Source: [Bacillus] selenitireducens MLS10
Lineage (GTDB): Bacteria; Bacillota; Bacilli; Bacillales; Salisediminibacteriaceae
Length of the DNA stretch: 64,000 nt
Direction: 5' to 3'
NCBI RefSeq assembly: GCF_000093085.1
Contig: NC_014219.1
Coordinates: 1,240,001-1,304,000 of the forward strand
Shown: positions 39,065-52,573 of the stretch, piece by piece
How the letters are laid out: each line of letters begins with the position of its first letter
Numbering within the stretch: position 1 is the stretch's first letter
Made by a program: the position numbers and the translations under genes
The notes under the pieces: generated by a model
Told to the model about the DNA's origin: nothing
The model's input: only the letters and a program-made list of their open reading frames with translations
Database searches by the model: none

Positions 39065-39263
39065 GTATGATCCCAGGTTGGAGGACAACCGGTTTCATTA
39101 ACTGTACCAGTAAAATAAAAATCCTGTTACAGTGAATGATTATTCACTTCAAGCCTTGTATCATCAAACGTAACTTGGACTTAACGCCTCTGTAACACAG
39201 GTGAAACAGTCGGCAGGTATGATGAAAGTAGTAATTGACCCCCTTTTTTATTTATATTTCTTT
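39065..39263. other. Unexplained intergenic segment between two terminators
   Basis: About 200 bases between the trxB terminator and a second strong terminator, with no convincing gene. The longest start-to-stop reading near the middle (ATG around 39137) is 19 codons with a poor RBS. A TATGAT at 39218-39223 has no good -35. A small RNA ending at 39296 is possible. Confidence 0.35.
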
Positions 39264-39296
39264 GCACGGACACAAATTTGTCCGTGCTCTTTTTTT
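39264..39296 (+). terminator. Strong orphan terminator upstream of rapZ
   Basis: GCACGGACA (39264-39272) pairs perfectly with TGTCCGTGC (39279-39287), followed by CTTTTTTT-type run to 39296. No gene ends just upstream on the plus strand. Confidence 0.85.
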
Positions 39297-39304
39297 GTAC
39301 AGGA

Positions 39305-39334
39305 TTGGTATCACTCCAAAAGATGTAGTATACT
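39305..39334 (+). promoter_or_regulatory. Promoter of the rapZ-yvcK-whiA-crh operon
   Basis: TTGGTA (39305-39310), 18 bases, TATACT (39329-39334), 58 bases before rapZ. Confidence 0.6.
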
Positions 39335-39392
39335 GTCTGAAAGAACTGTTATATAAACGGAAGATGGATGTCCGTAAAGGAGCGATGTTCCA

Positions 39393-40292
39393 ATGAAGCC
39401 GACCGAAACAAAGGTGCCATCCCTCGAGCTCGTGATCATTACCGGCATGTCCGGGGCAGGGAAGACCGTTGCCGTTCAGAGTTTTGAAGATATGGGGTAT
39501 TTCTGTGTGGATAACCTCCCGCCGTCACTCATGCCGAAGTTCATCGACCTGGTGGAAGGTTCCGGCGGGAAGATGAACAAAGTGGCGCTCGTGATCGATC
39601 TGAGGGCGAGAGAGTTTTTTGATCACCTTTTTCAGGCGATTGACGCCATGTCCTCGGAGTCTCAGATATCGCCGCGGATCCTCTTTCTCGATGCGGAGGA
39701 TCAGAAGCTCGTGTCCCGCTATAAAGAAACAAGGCGGAATCATCCGCTTGCTGACGGGGGCGGACCGCTTGAAGGCATTAAAGCCGAGCGGGAAATGCTC
39801 GATGAAATGAAAGGTCAGGCTCAGACGATCATCGATACGACGAATTTGAAGCCGTTGCAGCTTCGGGAGCGGATCATTGAACAGTTCTCCGGTGATCAGA
39901 CGGACAACTTCTCCATTCACCTCCTCTCGTTCGGCTTCAAACACGGCATTCCGATCGATGCGGATCTGGTGTTTGATGTACGCTTCCTGCCCAATCCGCA
40001 TTACATCGATCATATGAGGCCCAAAACCGGACTCGATGAAGAGGTCTATGAGTATGTGCTGAAATGGAACGAGACGAGGCAGTTTATCGAGAAACTCGAC
40101 GATCTGCTTCAGTATATGGTGCCGCACTATAAGCGCGAAGGGAAGCAGCAGCTGGTGATTGCCATCGGCTGTACCGGCGGGAAACACCGCTCAGTGACGC
40201 TCGCCGAATACTTCAATAAAGTCTTTATTGAAAAGGCCTATCAGACGTATGTGACTCACAGGGACATCGAAAAGGGGCGCAAAGAAGGATGA
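39393..40292 (+). CDS. rapZ: RNase adapter RapZ/YvcJ, nucleotide-binding
   Basis: A 299-residue YvcJ/RapZ protein. The N-terminal P-loop GMSGAGKT is at residues 18-25, followed by [16 protein letters not shown]; the C-terminal domain carries [28 protein letters not shown] and [16 protein letters not shown], conserved in RapZ. In E. coli RapZ directs small-RNA decay by RNase E; in B. subtilis YvcJ hydrolyses nucleotides and affects competence. It overlaps yvcK by 4 bases; the set rapZ-yvcK-whiA-crh is conserved in Bacilli. Confidence 0.95.
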   Translation: MKPTETKVPSLELVIITGMSGAGKTVAVQSFEDMGYFCVDNLPPSLMPKFIDLVEGSGGKMNKVALVIDLRAREFFDHLFQAIDAMSSESQISPRILFLDAEDQKLVSRYKETRRNHPLADGGGPLEGIKAEREMLDEMKGQAQTIIDTTNLKPLQLRERIIEQFSGDQTDNFSIHLLSFGFKHGIPIDADLVFDVRFLPNPHYIDHMRPKTGLDEEVYEYVLKWNETRQFIEKLDDLLQYMVPHYKREGKQQLVIAIGCTGGKHRSVTLAEYFNKVFIEKAYQTYVTHRDIEKGRKEG

Positions 40293-41239
40293 TGCTCGAC
40301 AAAGCGAAGGTGGCGGTGATCGGCGGAGGTACAGGCCTGTCGGTTCTCTTAAGAGGGCTTAAGACGTTTCCCGTTGACATCTCGGCCATCATTACCGTAG
40401 CCGATGACGGAGGCAGCTCCGGCCGTCTTCGTGAAGAACTGAATATTCCGCCGCCCGGGGATATCCGCAATGTCCTCGTTGCATTATCTGAAGTGGAGCC
40501 GCTCTTTGAGGAACTCCTTCAACACCGCTTTGAGAAAGGAAACGGTCTGAGCGGTCATTCCCTCGGGAATCTGCTTATTGCGGGAATGAGTTCCGTGATG
40601 GGGGATTTCTCCCGTGGCGTTCAGGAGATGAGCCGGGTATTGAATGTGAAGGGGCGGGTCATTCCGGTGTCGAATCAGCACTTAACCCTGCATGCACGCT
40701 TCATCGACGGCAGCTCCTGTGCCGGCGAATCGAAGATCCCGCTTGTGGGGAAACGGATCGACCGGGTCTTTCTCGATCCGGCGAATCCGGTCCCGAGTCC
40801 GGAAGCCGTTCATGCCCTTGAAGAAGCGAATCTGATTCTGCTTGGCCCAGGGAGTCTCTATACGAGTATCATCCCGAATCTCCTCGTTCCGGGTATCCGC
40901 GAGGCACTGATGAATGCGAGCGCCAAAAAGGTGTATATCTGCAATGTTATGACCCAGCCTGGAGAGACGGAGGAATACAGCGTGGGTGATCACATTCAGG
41001 CCATTCATGATCATCTGCAGGCAAACGTTGTGGACTCCGTGATCATGAATACGCAGGAGATTCCGTTCTCTTACAGGGAGCGCTATTACAGTGAAGGGGC
41101 AGAGCCGGTGGCAATCGACCGGGAACGCCTCGATGAACTGGCAATCCAGACGATCGATGATGAACTGTTGTCCTTTGATAACGATCTGTTGAGGCACAAT
41201 GCGATTAAACTGTCTCAACGGCTGTTGTCCCTCATGTAA
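40289..41239 (+). CDS. yvcK: Gluconeogenesis-linked morphogen factor YvcK/MgfK
   Basis: A 316-residue member of the CofD/UPF0052 family. The nucleotide-sugar site opens with [16 protein letters not shown], and [24 protein letters not shown] and [16 protein letters not shown] are family hallmarks. YvcK binds UDP-sugars and is needed in B. subtilis for normal morphology and growth on gluconeogenic carbon sources. It overlaps rapZ by 4 bases and lies 44 bases before whiA. Confidence 0.95.
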   Translation: MMLDKAKVAVIGGGTGLSVLLRGLKTFPVDISAIITVADDGGSSGRLREELNIPPPGDIRNVLVALSEVEPLFEELLQHRFEKGNGLSGHSLGNLLIAGMSSVMGDFSRGVQEMSRVLNVKGRVIPVSNQHLTLHARFIDGSSCAGESKIPLVGKRIDRVFLDPANPVPSPEAVHALEEANLILLGPGSLYTSIIPNLLVPGIREALMNASAKKVYICNVMTQPGETEEYSVGDHIQAIHDHLQANVVDSVIMNTQEIPFSYRERYYSEGAEPVAIDRERLDELAIQTIDDELLSFDNDLLRHNAIKLSQRLLSLM

Positions 41240-41283
41240 GGACCAATGGAAGAAACAGGTGCGAATGGAGGTGAAAGAAGACA

Positions 41284-42231
41284 ATGTCATTTGCATCGGT
41301 CACAAAAAAAGAACTGACACAGCTTGAGTCCGACGAATGCTGTGCAAAAGCAGAGCTTGCGGCAATGATCCGGATGAATGGATCCGTTCATATCCGAAAC
41401 ATGCAGGTCTCCCTTGATGTTCAGACGGAGAATGCAGCCATTGCGAGACGGATCTACACACTCTTGAAAAAAGTCTATCAGGTCCATGTGGAACTTCTCG
41501 TCAGAAAGAAGATGCGCCTGAAGAAGAACAACGTCTACGTCGTCCGGATCGGACGTGAGGCGAGGGGTCTTCTTGAAGATTTAAAGATTGTGGATGACAC
41601 TTTTTCGTTTACAAGACATATAGACAGGGAACTTGTCCGTAAAGACTGTTGCAAACGGGCGTACCTGCGCGGCGCATTTCTCGCAGGGGGCTCAGTGAAT
41701 CATCCGGAGACATCCTCCTACCATCTCGAGATCTTTTCATTTTACGAGGAGCATAATGAGTCGCTGTTGCAGCTGCTTGATTATTTCGGGATTAAGGCGA
41801 AGATGATCGAACGGAAAAAAGGATTTGTTCTCTATTTAAAAGAGGGCGAACGTATCAGTGAATTTCTGAACGTCGTGGGTGCACATCAGGCCCTGTTGAA
41901 GTTTGAAGATGTCCGGATCATGAAGGACATGCGTAATTCCGTGAACAGACTCGTTAATTGTGAAACAGCAAACTTGAACAAAACCGTTGGGGCAGCGATG
42001 CGCCAAGTTGAAAATATTATTCTGATTCGCAACACGGTCGGGCTTGATCAGCTGCCCGAGAGGCTCCAGGAAATCGCAAAACTGAGGATTGAGCATCAGG
42101 ATATCTCCTTAAAAGAACTCGGTGAGATGCTCGAAGGCAAAGTAAGTAAATCCGGTGTTAACCACCGCATGCGTAAAATAGAGGAATTTGCCAATCAAAT
42201 CAGAGAGGGAAAGCAGTCAGGACAACGGTAA
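41284..42231 (+). CDS. whiA: DNA-binding protein WhiA (YvcL)
   Basis: A 315-residue WhiA. Residues 1-200 form the homing-endonuclease-like LAGLIDADG fold, with the degenerate repeat regions [18 protein letters not shown] and [13 protein letters not shown]; the C-terminal 85 residues are a helix-turn-helix ([27 protein letters not shown]). In Bacillus WhiA affects cell division and chromosome segregation. RBS GGAGGTG precedes ATG 41284. Confidence 0.95.
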   Translation: MSFASVTKKELTQLESDECCAKAELAAMIRMNGSVHIRNMQVSLDVQTENAAIARRIYTLLKKVYQVHVELLVRKKMRLKKNNVYVVRIGREARGLLEDLKIVDDTFSFTRHIDRELVRKDCCKRAYLRGAFLAGGSVNHPETSSYHLEIFSFYEEHNESLLQLLDYFGIKAKMIERKKGFVLYLKEGERISEFLNVVGAHQALLKFEDVRIMKDMRNSVNRLVNCETANLNKTVGAAMRQVENIILIRNTVGLDQLPERLQEIAKLRIEHQDISLKELGEMLEGKVSKSGVNHRMRKIEEFANQIREGKQSGQR

Positions 42232-42317
42232 TCCCTGTCTTTTTCCCGTCCGTTGTGAAAGCGGTTTAGCAATGAAAGCAGAGTGAACAGACTATTTTGA
42301 GAGAGGATGACGAACCA

Positions 42318-42575
42318 ATGATCGAAAAACACGTAACTGTCAAACGAAAATCAGGACTCCAGGCACGCCCCGCCGCGCTGTTTGTCCAGGAGGCCAACCG
42401 ATTCGCATCGGATATTTTCATTGAAAAAGACGGGAAATATGTCAATGCCAAGAGCATCATGGGGATCATGAGTCTGGCAGTCGCAGCAAATAAGGACATC
42501 ATCCTGAAGGTGGATGGCGCAGACGAACAGGAAGCGATGGATGCGCTGATACAGTTCGTGGAAAAGGAAGATTAA
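42318..42575 (+). CDS. crh: Catabolite repression HPr-like protein Crh
   Basis: An 85-residue HPr paralogue. Residue 15 is Gln (KSGLQARPA) in place of the phospho-histidine of HPr, so it cannot carry phosphate in the PTS chain, while Ser46 (NAKSIMGI) for HprK is retained; both are diagnostic of Crh. P-Ser-Crh is a CcpA corepressor and in B. subtilis also inhibits methylglyoxal synthase. ATG 42318 was chosen over ATG 42297, because only the shorter form matches the family start and GAGAGGA lies upstream. It closes the rapZ operon. Confidence 0.95.
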   Translation: MIEKHVTVKRKSGLQARPAALFVQEANRFASDIFIEKDGKYVNAKSIMGIMSLAVAANKDIILKVDGADEQEAMDALIQFVEKED

Positions 42576-42581
42576 GGATTG

Positions 42582-42616
42582 AACATCGGCATAAGCTTGC
42601 CGGTGTTTTTTCTTTT
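42582..42616 (+). terminator. Terminator after crh
   Basis: AACATCGGCA (42582-42591) pairs with TGCCGGTGTT (42598-42607), one U-G pair, followed by TTTTCTTTT. Confidence 0.85.
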
Positions 42617-42743
42617 GGCGCCGTTAAAGCCGGATGTGGATACACACGATGCAATCAATAATGAGTGATGACAGAGGTGTTTAAAATAAGAGGACGGGGC
42701 TCAACAGTTCATTGACCGATTCGTGCGGCAACCTGTCTGACAG

Positions 42744-42776
42744 AAAAAAGAAACCCTCAACGATCATGAGGGTTTC
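42744..42776 (-). terminator. Terminator of clpP
   Basis: On the minus strand GAAACCCTCA (42776-42767) pairs perfectly with TGAGGGTTTC (42759-42750), followed by six Ts (42749-42744). Confidence 0.88.
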
Positions 42777-42793
42777 ACTGATTTGTCTGGCTA

Positions 42794-43387
42794 TTATTTT
42801 GTGTCCGGTGTTTTGTCCATGACTTCATCGATGAGGCCGTATTCCTTCGCCTGAGCGGCACTGAGGAAATTGTCACGGTCCGTGTCCTTGCGGATCTGTT
42901 CAATATCCTGGCCGGTACGCTCAGCGAGAATCTGATTGAGCTTCTCTTTCATTTCGACGATGCGCTTCGCATGAATCTCAATGTCTGAAGCCTGACCCTG
43001 TGCACCACCAAGCGGCTGGTGGATCATGACTTCACTGTTCGGGAGTGCATAACGCTTGCCGGGCTCACCTGCCGTCAGTAGGAAAGCACCCATGGAAGCG
43101 GCCATGCCGATGCAGATGGTCTGTACTTTTGGCTTGATAAACTGCATGGTGTCATAAATGGCCATACCCGCAGTGATGGAGCCGCCTGGGCTGTTAATGT
43201 AAAGAGAAATGTCTTTATCCGGATCATCCGCTGCCAAAAACAGCAGCTGGGCAACGATGGAGTTGGCCACGTTGTCATCGATCGGGGTTCCGAGCATAAT
43301 GATGCGGTCTTTCAGGAGGCGTGAATAAATATCATAGGCACGCTCACCGCGGTTCGTTTGTTCAATTACCGTAGGGACTAAATTCAT
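42794..43387 (-). CDS. clpP: ATP-dependent Clp protease proteolytic subunit
   Basis: A 197-residue ClpP, the serine peptidase whose two stacked heptamers work with ClpC, ClpX or ClpE. The catalytic triad is Ser98 (GMAASMGAF), His123 (MIHQPLGG) and Asp172 (DTDRDN), all in place, with oligomerisation and substrate motifs [27 protein letters not shown] precedes ATG 43387. It is a single-gene unit on the minus strand with its own terminator and an upstream CtsR-like box. Confidence 0.97.
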   Translation of the reverse strand: MNLVPTVIEQTNRGERAYDIYSRLLKDRIIMLGTPIDDNVANSIVAQLLFLAADDPDKDISLYINSPGGSITAGMAIYDTMQFIKPKVQTICIGMAASMGAFLLTAGEPGKRYALPNSEVMIHQPLGGAQGQASDIEIHAKRIVEMKEKLNQILAERTGQDIEQIRKDTDRDNFLSAAQAKEYGLIDEVMDKTPDTK

Positions 43388-43470
43388 AATGTAATTCCTC
43401 CTTTGAAATGGCTGGTTCTTATTCAGGTTGTGTATCCACAGATCTTCAGAAAGATCTGTTTCTGATTCCC

Positions 43471-43501
43471 ATTCTACCTCTAAAGGTCAATGAAGGTCAA
43501 A
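43471..43501 (-). promoter_or_regulatory. clpP promoter with CtsR-like heptad repeat
   Basis: AGGTCAA-TGA-AGGTCAAA (43484-43501, plus-strand reading) is a tandem heptad close to the CtsR operator RGTCAAANANRGTCAAA. On the minus strand it overlaps the -35 of a promoter TTGACC (43500-43495), 18 bases, TAGAAT (43476-43471). Heat would relieve CtsR repression. Confidence 0.72.
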
Positions 43502-43650
43502 TAAGAATGACCAAATGATCCACATTTTCACCTTTTACCTGAATCCTGTTCCTTCAAACGTGAAATCCATCGCATCCGGCACACAAAATACGCAATCATC
43601 ATGTATAATGTGATAGAGATAGAAATGAAAGCGGAGAGGAGGTTCTGACA

Positions 43651-44985
43651 TTGGATTACGGGATGTATCAGCAACAGTCAATGAAGCTTGTCATGACGAC
43701 GGAACTGCGTCAGGCGATTACGATATTGCAATTCTCCGCTCAGGACCTCACGGATTATCTGCATGAGCAACAGCTCGAAAACCCCCTCATCGAAATTTCG
43801 GATCCGCCGATGACCGAAGAAGCCCGCAGGCGGACGGCGGAAGTGGACATGCCTGAACCCGGGCGCATGCCTTCGGGGAAAAGCGGGGATTCCGATGTGA
43901 CGGCTCTGGATTTTCTGAGGGAGCCGGAAGAGGGACTGCGGGATCACCTTTTGCATCAGATCCGGATGTCCGAAGCGCCTGAGGCGATTCGGCATATCAT
44001 GAACTACCTCGCTCTGAGCCTCGACGAGAACGGATATCTTGAGCATGAGATTGACGTCTATGCCGGCGAACTTGGTGAAGAGCCGGGGGATGTGGCGAAA
44101 GCGTTGGGCGAGTTGCAACAGCTTGACCCGCCGGGTGTAGGAGCGAGGAATCTTACGGAGTGTCTCCTGATCCAGCTGAACGGGCATGAAGCAAGGGACC
44201 CCCTGGCTGAAGCCATTGTCCGGGATCACCTTGATCAGCTTGCCAACAAACAGTTCCAAAAGATCGCAAAAGCGCTTGATGTGGGCGTGGAAGATGTGGA
44301 GGTCGTGTCGGATTTCCTCAAGACCCTGAACCCAAAACCGGGAGCGGTCTTTCACAGCACCCCTGCCGAGTACATCACGCCTGATGTGCATGTGATCAAA
44401 ACGGGTAATGAGCTGGTGGTCAAGCTTGCGGACGGACATTTGCCGCGGATGACGATGAATCGGGAGTATGAGCAGCTTCTCCAAAGCGGCGGCTCAGAGG
44501 TTGCTTCATATATGAAACAAAAACAAGAACAGTTTCATTGGATCAAACGAAGCATCCAGCAGCGGCAGGAAACGATACTCAACGTCACGAAGGCAATCGT
44601 CCGGCATCAGGAAGATTTCTTTTTGCGGGGAGCCGACTACCTGAAACCCCTGAATCTGAAAACGATCGCCGAAGAGATTGAGGTTCATGAGTCGACGGTC
44701 TCACGGGCCACGGTGAAAAAATATGCCCAGACGCCCAAAGGACTTTTTGAACTGAAGTACTTTTTCAGAAGCGGATTTACGGGTGAGGGGGATGATTCAG
44801 CGGATAAGGTGAAGCTGTATCTGAAACGGCTCATCGATGAAGAGGAGAAAAAGAAACCTTATTCGGATCAGAAGATTGCCGATCTGCTCGAGGTAAAAGG
44901 GATTCAGGTCTCACGGCGCACGGTAGCCAAATACCGTGAAGAGCTGTCGATCCCGTCTTCGTCAAAACGAAAACGGTACACATAA
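43651..44985 (+). CDS. rpoN: RNA polymerase sigma-54 factor (SigL)
   Basis: A 444-residue sigma-54. Residues 1-50 are the Gln/Leu-rich activator-interacting region (LVMTTELRQAITILQFSAQDLTDYL); the core-binding region follows, a helix-turn-helix (LNLKTIAEEIEVHESTVSRATVKKY) reads the -12 element, and the RpoN box (SRRTVAKYREEL) near the C-terminus reads -24. In B. subtilis it is called SigL and serves levanase, arginine, acetoin and BCAA catabolic genes with enhancer proteins. TTG 43651 is used because GAGGAGG lies eight bases upstream; ATG 43663 is the alternative. Confidence 0.95.
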   Translation: MDYGMYQQQSMKLVMTTELRQAITILQFSAQDLTDYLHEQQLENPLIEISDPPMTEEARRRTAEVDMPEPGRMPSGKSGDSDVTALDFLREPEEGLRDHLLHQIRMSEAPEAIRHIMNYLALSLDENGYLEHEIDVYAGELGEEPGDVAKALGELQQLDPPGVGARNLTECLLIQLNGHEARDPLAEAIVRDHLDQLANKQFQKIAKALDVGVEDVEVVSDFLKTLNPKPGAVFHSTPAEYITPDVHVIKTGNELVVKLADGHLPRMTMNREYEQLLQSGGSEVASYMKQKQEQFHWIKRSIQQRQETILNVTKAIVRHQEDFFLRGADYLKPLNLKTIAEEIEVHESTVSRATVKKYAQTPKGLFELKYFFRSGFTGEGDDSADKVKLYLKRLIDEEEKKKPYSDQKIADLLEVKGIQVSRRTVAKYREELSIPSSSKRKRYT

Positions 44986-44994
44986 AGAAAACTT

Positions 44995-45026
44995 GGCTTG
45001 TCGCCAAGCCTCGATGGCGACAAGCC
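44995..45026. repeat. 12-bp perfect hairpin after rpoN without T-run
   Basis: GGCTTGTCGCCA (44995-45006) and TGGCGACAAGCC (45015-45026) form a perfect stem with an 8-base loop just after the rpoN stop. No T-run follows on either strand, so it is not a standard intrinsic terminator; an mRNA 3' stabiliser or protein site is possible. Confidence 0.55.
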
Positions 45027-45040
45027 GTAGTTGCACTTAT

Positions 45041-45077
45041 ACTATAATCCTTTAACGGGGTTAAACATTGCTATAGT
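45041..45077. repeat. Nested inverted repeats between rpoN and cggR
   Basis: TTTAAC-GGG-GTTAAA (45051-45065) sits symmetrically inside ACTATA (45041-45046) and TATAGT (45072-45077). The outer arms resemble -10 boxes in both directions. It may be an operator or a chance AT-rich symmetry. Confidence 0.35.
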
Positions 45078-45080
45078 ATG

Positions 45081-45118
45081 AAAAAACGCCCTCTGATCCC
45101 TGAGGGCGTTTGGTTTGT
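45081..45118. terminator. Probable bidirectional terminator between rpoN and cggR
   Basis: AAACGCCCTC (45084-45093) pairs with GAGGGCGTTT (45102-45111). The T-run is best on the minus strand (45086-45081), with TTTGGTTTGTCTT on the plus strand. It could end rpoN transcription; no minus-strand gene that it would serve is visible. Confidence 0.65.
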
Positions 45119-45233
45119 CTTGCATATTGCGGGAATAAAAAAATGTCACGATGTCCATGCAAGGCAGAAGCTGATACGGCGGTCATCGCGACTGATTTTT
45201 CAGATTTTTCACGGATTATTTCACATGTTGTGC

Positions 45234-45262
45234 TTGATTTACAGCGCAACTGTTGGTACTAT
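45234..45262 (+). promoter_or_regulatory. Probable promoter of the cggR-gapA operon
   Basis: TTGATT (45234-45239), 17 bases, TACTAT (45257-45262). The start near 45269 would lie upstream of the CggR operator, as in B. subtilis. Confidence 0.6.
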
Positions 45263-45294
45263 TAGAAGTGCAGGTGAGTTCCTGCATCAGCTGA

Positions 45295-45319
45295 AAATCG
45301 ACGGTCGATTTCTTTTTTT
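45295..45319 (+). terminator. Terminator-like hairpin in the cggR leader
   Basis: AAATCGA (45295-45301) pairs with TCGATTT (45305-45311), followed by C and seven Ts (45313-45319). It lies about 25 bases after the predicted transcription start and before the CggR operator. A smaller hairpin TGCAGG/CCTGCA lies just upstream. Confidence 0.6.
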
Positions 45320-45328
45320 GAACCGAGT

Positions 45329-45365
45329 GGGACGTAAAACGTCTACAAGGGACTTAGGTTGTCCC
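45329..45365. promoter_or_regulatory. CggR operator
   Basis: Two tandem units 20 bases apart, GGGAC-N6-CGTC (45329-45343) and GGGAC-N6-TGTCCC (45349-45365), match the B. subtilis CggR operator pattern GGGAC-N6-TGTCC. CggR bound here would act as a roadblock downstream of the promoter; fructose-1,6-bisphosphate relieves it in B. subtilis. Confidence 0.78.
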
Positions 45366-45399
45366 GAAGCTGAAGCCACGTCATAAAGGAGTATGCCGC

Positions 45400-46425
45400 A
45401 TGAACATGGTCCTGGATTTACAAAAGAAGCTGCTCCCGGACTTAATCGAGGTAATGGGCAGACGATACCGCATTTTACGCTACATCAGACTGATGCAGCC
45501 AATCGGTCGACGTTCGCTTGCATCCAACATTGAAATGTCAGAGCGGGTTCTCCGAAGTGAAGTTACGTTTCTGAAAGAGCAGGGGCTCGTCGCGTTTCAG
45601 ACGATGGGCATGACGCTCACGGAAGACGGAAGTGATGTACTGGCCCAGCTCGAAGTGGTTATGAAGGAAGTATTTGACGTCCGGTCGATGGAAGAAGAGT
45701 TAAAAGAAAAGCTCGGTGTCAAAGACGTTCATATCGTTCCCGGTGACAGTGACGAATATCCGTGGGTCCTGAAAGAAATGGGCCGCGCGACCGTTAATGT
45801 GATGAAGCGTCATTTGCTTCCGGAACGAAACATCATCGCCGTTACCGGCGGCCGTTCCATTGCGAACGTAGCTGATATGCTTATTCCCGATACAGACCTG
45901 AAAGAAACCCTCTTCGTTCCGGCAAGAGGCGGTCTTGGTGAACAGGTGGAAAATCAGGCTAATACGATCTGTGCCACCATGGCACGAAAAGCGATGGGTA
46001 AGTACCGGCTTCTCCACGTCCCTGACCAGCTTGGACGTGACGCCTACGAATCTCTGATCTACGATCCTGTGATCAAAGAAATTCTTGAGCTGATCCGTTC
46101 TTCTACAATGGTTGTTCACGGAATCGGTGAAGCGATGGCGATGGCGGAGAGACGCAACACGAGTCAGGAAGTGCTCGCCAAGCTCAAGGACACAAAGGCA
46201 GTCGCAGAAGCGTTCGGGTATTACTTTAACGCTGACGGAGAGATCGTGCATAAAGTACTGACGATCGGCCTGCAGCTTGAAGACCTCGATCACATCCCGA
46301 CAGTCGTATCTGTGGCCGGAGGCAAGACGAAAGCAAATGCGATTCGTGCTTACATGAAACGAAGGCCCAATCAGGTGCTGGTCACCGATGAGGGCGCAGC
46401 AAAAGAAATCTTAACAAAATTGTAA
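45400..46425 (+). CDS. cggR: Central glycolytic genes regulator
   Basis: A 341-residue SorC-family repressor of the gapA operon. The N-terminal winged helix (RRYRILRYIRLMQPIGRRSLASNIEMSERVLRSEVTFLKEQGL, about residues 25-70) binds the GGGAC repeats just upstream, and residues 90-341 form the sugar-phosphate-binding domain (IAVTGGRSIANVADML, VPARGGLGEQVENQANTI) that senses fructose-1,6-bisphosphate. It is the first gene of the operon, as in B. subtilis. RBS AAAGGAG precedes ATG 45400. Confidence 0.95.
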   Translation: MNMVLDLQKKLLPDLIEVMGRRYRILRYIRLMQPIGRRSLASNIEMSERVLRSEVTFLKEQGLVAFQTMGMTLTEDGSDVLAQLEVVMKEVFDVRSMEEELKEKLGVKDVHIVPGDSDEYPWVLKEMGRATVNVMKRHLLPERNIIAVTGGRSIANVADMLIPDTDLKETLFVPARGGLGEQVENQANTICATMARKAMGKYRLLHVPDQLGRDAYESLIYDPVIKEILELIRSSTMVVHGIGEAMAMAERRNTSQEVLAKLKDTKAVAEAFGYYFNADGEIVHKVLTIGLQLEDLDHIPTVVSVAGGKTKANAIRAYMKRRPNQVLVTDEGAAKEILTKL

Positions 46426-46468
46426 GTTTATAATCCTTGAAGTAAGAGAATAGGTTATACTGTATGAC

Positions 46469-46506
46469 TTCAAGAGTTTCCTGTTAAGGCATTGAAACTC
46501 TTTGAA
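46469..46506 (+). promoter_or_regulatory. Stem-loop in the gapA leader
   Basis: TTCAAGAGTTTC (46469-46480) pairs with GAAACTCTTTGAA (46494-46506) apart from one bulged base, 43 bases before gapA. In B. subtilis the cggR-gapA transcript is cut upstream of gapA and a 5' stem-loop stabilises the gapA message; this hairpin is in the equivalent place. Confidence 0.6.
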
Positions 46507-46548
46507 TATAAAACTTTGGTTTTACTATATTAAAGGAGGAATTTTATT

Positions 46549-47556
46549 ATGGCTACAAAGATTGGTATTAACGGTTTTGGACGTATTGGACGCGTGGTGT
46601 TCCGCGAGGCGCTGAACAATCCGGAAGTTGAGGTTGTTGCAGTAAACGACCTGACAGATGCGAATATGCTTGCTCACCTGCTTCAGTATGACTCTGTTCA
46701 TGGTAAGCTCGATGCAAAAGTTGAAGCAAAAGGTGACAACCTTGTTGTTGACGGTAAAGAAGTCATTGTCACAGCTGAAAAAGATCCTGCAAACTTGAAG
46801 TGGGGCGAGCTGGGCGTTGAGATCGTTATCGAATCTACAGGGATCTTCACTAAGCGTGAAGCAGCTGCAAAACACCTTGAAGCAGGCGCGAAGAAGGTTA
46901 TCATCTCTGCACCGGCTAACGGTGAAGACAAGACGATCGTTGTCGGTGTTAACCACACAGACTATGACCCGGCTAACCACCACGTTGTTTCAAACGCTTC
47001 TTGCACAACGAACTGCCTGGCGCCATTTGCCAAAGTTCTTCAGGACAAATTTGGTCTTAAGCGCGGTATGATGACGACCGTTCACTCGTACACGAATGAC
47101 CAGCAGATCCTTGACCTTCCTCACAAGGACTACCGTCGTGCCCGAGCAGCAGCTGAGTCTATCATCCCGACAACAACTGGTGCAGCAAAAGCCGTTGCCC
47201 TTGTTCTACCTGAACTGAAAGGCAAGCTTAACGGTGGTGCAATGCGTGTTCCTACACCAAACGTATCCCTCGTTGACCTCGTAGCTGAACTTGACAAGGA
47301 CGTTACGGCTGAAGAAGTAAACGCAGCGTTTAAGGAAGCTTCTGAAGGTGAAATGAAAGGTGTACTCGGATACAGCGAAGAGCCGCTTGTTTCCCGTGAC
47401 TATAACGGCAACAACTACTCTTCCACTGTCGATGCCCTCTCCACGCTTGTAATGGAAGGTAACATGGTGAAAGTTATCTCTTGGTATGACAACGAAACTG
47501 GTTACTCTGCACGTTGTGTGGATCTTGCCGTTTACATGGCGAAGCAAGGCCTGTAA
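46549..47556 (+). CDS. gapA: Glyceraldehyde-3-phosphate dehydrogenase, glycolytic
   Basis: A 335-residue NAD-dependent GAPDH. The Rossmann start is [18 protein letters not shown], the nucleophile is Cys152 ([12 protein letters not shown]) and the activating base His179 ([10 protein letters not shown]). Placement behind cggR and before pgk identifies it as the glycolytic GapA rather than gluconeogenic GapB. RBS AAAGGAGGA is strong. The codon use is noticeably biased to preferred codons (for example GAA, CTT, AAC), as expected for a very highly expressed gene. Confidence 0.97.
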   Translation: MATKIGINGFGRIGRVVFREALNNPEVEVVAVNDLTDANMLAHLLQYDSVHGKLDAKVEAKGDNLVVDGKEVIVTAEKDPANLKWGELGVEIVIESTGIFTKREAAAKHLEAGAKKVIISAPANGEDKTIVVGVNHTDYDPANHHVVSNASCTTNCLAPFAKVLQDKFGLKRGMMTTVHSYTNDQQILDLPHKDYRRARAAAESIIPTTTGAAKAVALVLPELKGKLNGGAMRVPTPNVSLVDLVAELDKDVTAEEVNAAFKEASEGEMKGVLGYSEEPLVSRDYNGNNYSSTVDALSTLVMEGNMVKVISWYDNETGYSARCVDLAVYMAKQGL

Positions 47557-47591
47557 GCCGGTCATAACCAGCATAGAATCAGCCTGAAAGC

Positions 47592-47630
47592 AAAAGGAGG
47601 CGGGCACGTGTCCTGTCTCCTTTTCTTTTT
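47592..47630 (+). terminator. Attenuating terminator between gapA and pgk
   Basis: AAAAGGAG (47592-47599) pairs with CTCCTTTT (47617-47624), with continued pairing inside, followed by CTTTTT. Partial read-through would give more gapA than pgk message. Confidence 0.78.
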
Positions 47631-47665
47631 GAAAAAGTGTACCCAAATCAAGGAGGACTGTTCTG

Positions 47666-51168
<3,503 letters not shown>

Positions 51169-51190
51169 GGTATTGAATAATATATATTAA

Positions 51191-52498
<1,308 letters not shown>

Positions 52499-52517
52499 GA
52501 AACGCATGATCAAGATC

Positions 52518-52557
52518 AAGGCCCCGTATTCTCTTTTTGGAGGATACGGGGCCTTTT
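52518..52557. terminator. Terminator after eno
   Basis: AAGGCCCCGTAT (52518-52529) pairs perfectly with ATACGGGGCCTT (52544-52555), with Ts after it. It may also serve the convergent lysR-type gene ending at 52574. Confidence 0.9.
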
Positions 52558-52573
52558 TGGTCTGCGCAATTTC

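Noticed and set aside
39137-39196. 19-codon frame between trxB and rapZ
   Set aside because: Poor RBS, no similarity to a known leader peptide and no supporting context.
42240-42290. cre-like sequence upstream of crh
   Set aside because: The right half does not fit the consensus (AG in place of CA).
45078-45386. 102-codon plus-strand frame before cggR
   Set aside because: It runs through a terminator, the promoter, the leader hairpin and the CggR operator, has no RBS and no family features.
44986-45399. tRNA gene near cggR
   Set aside because: No GTTCGA-type T-arm or acceptor pairing was found in the rpoN-cggR gap.
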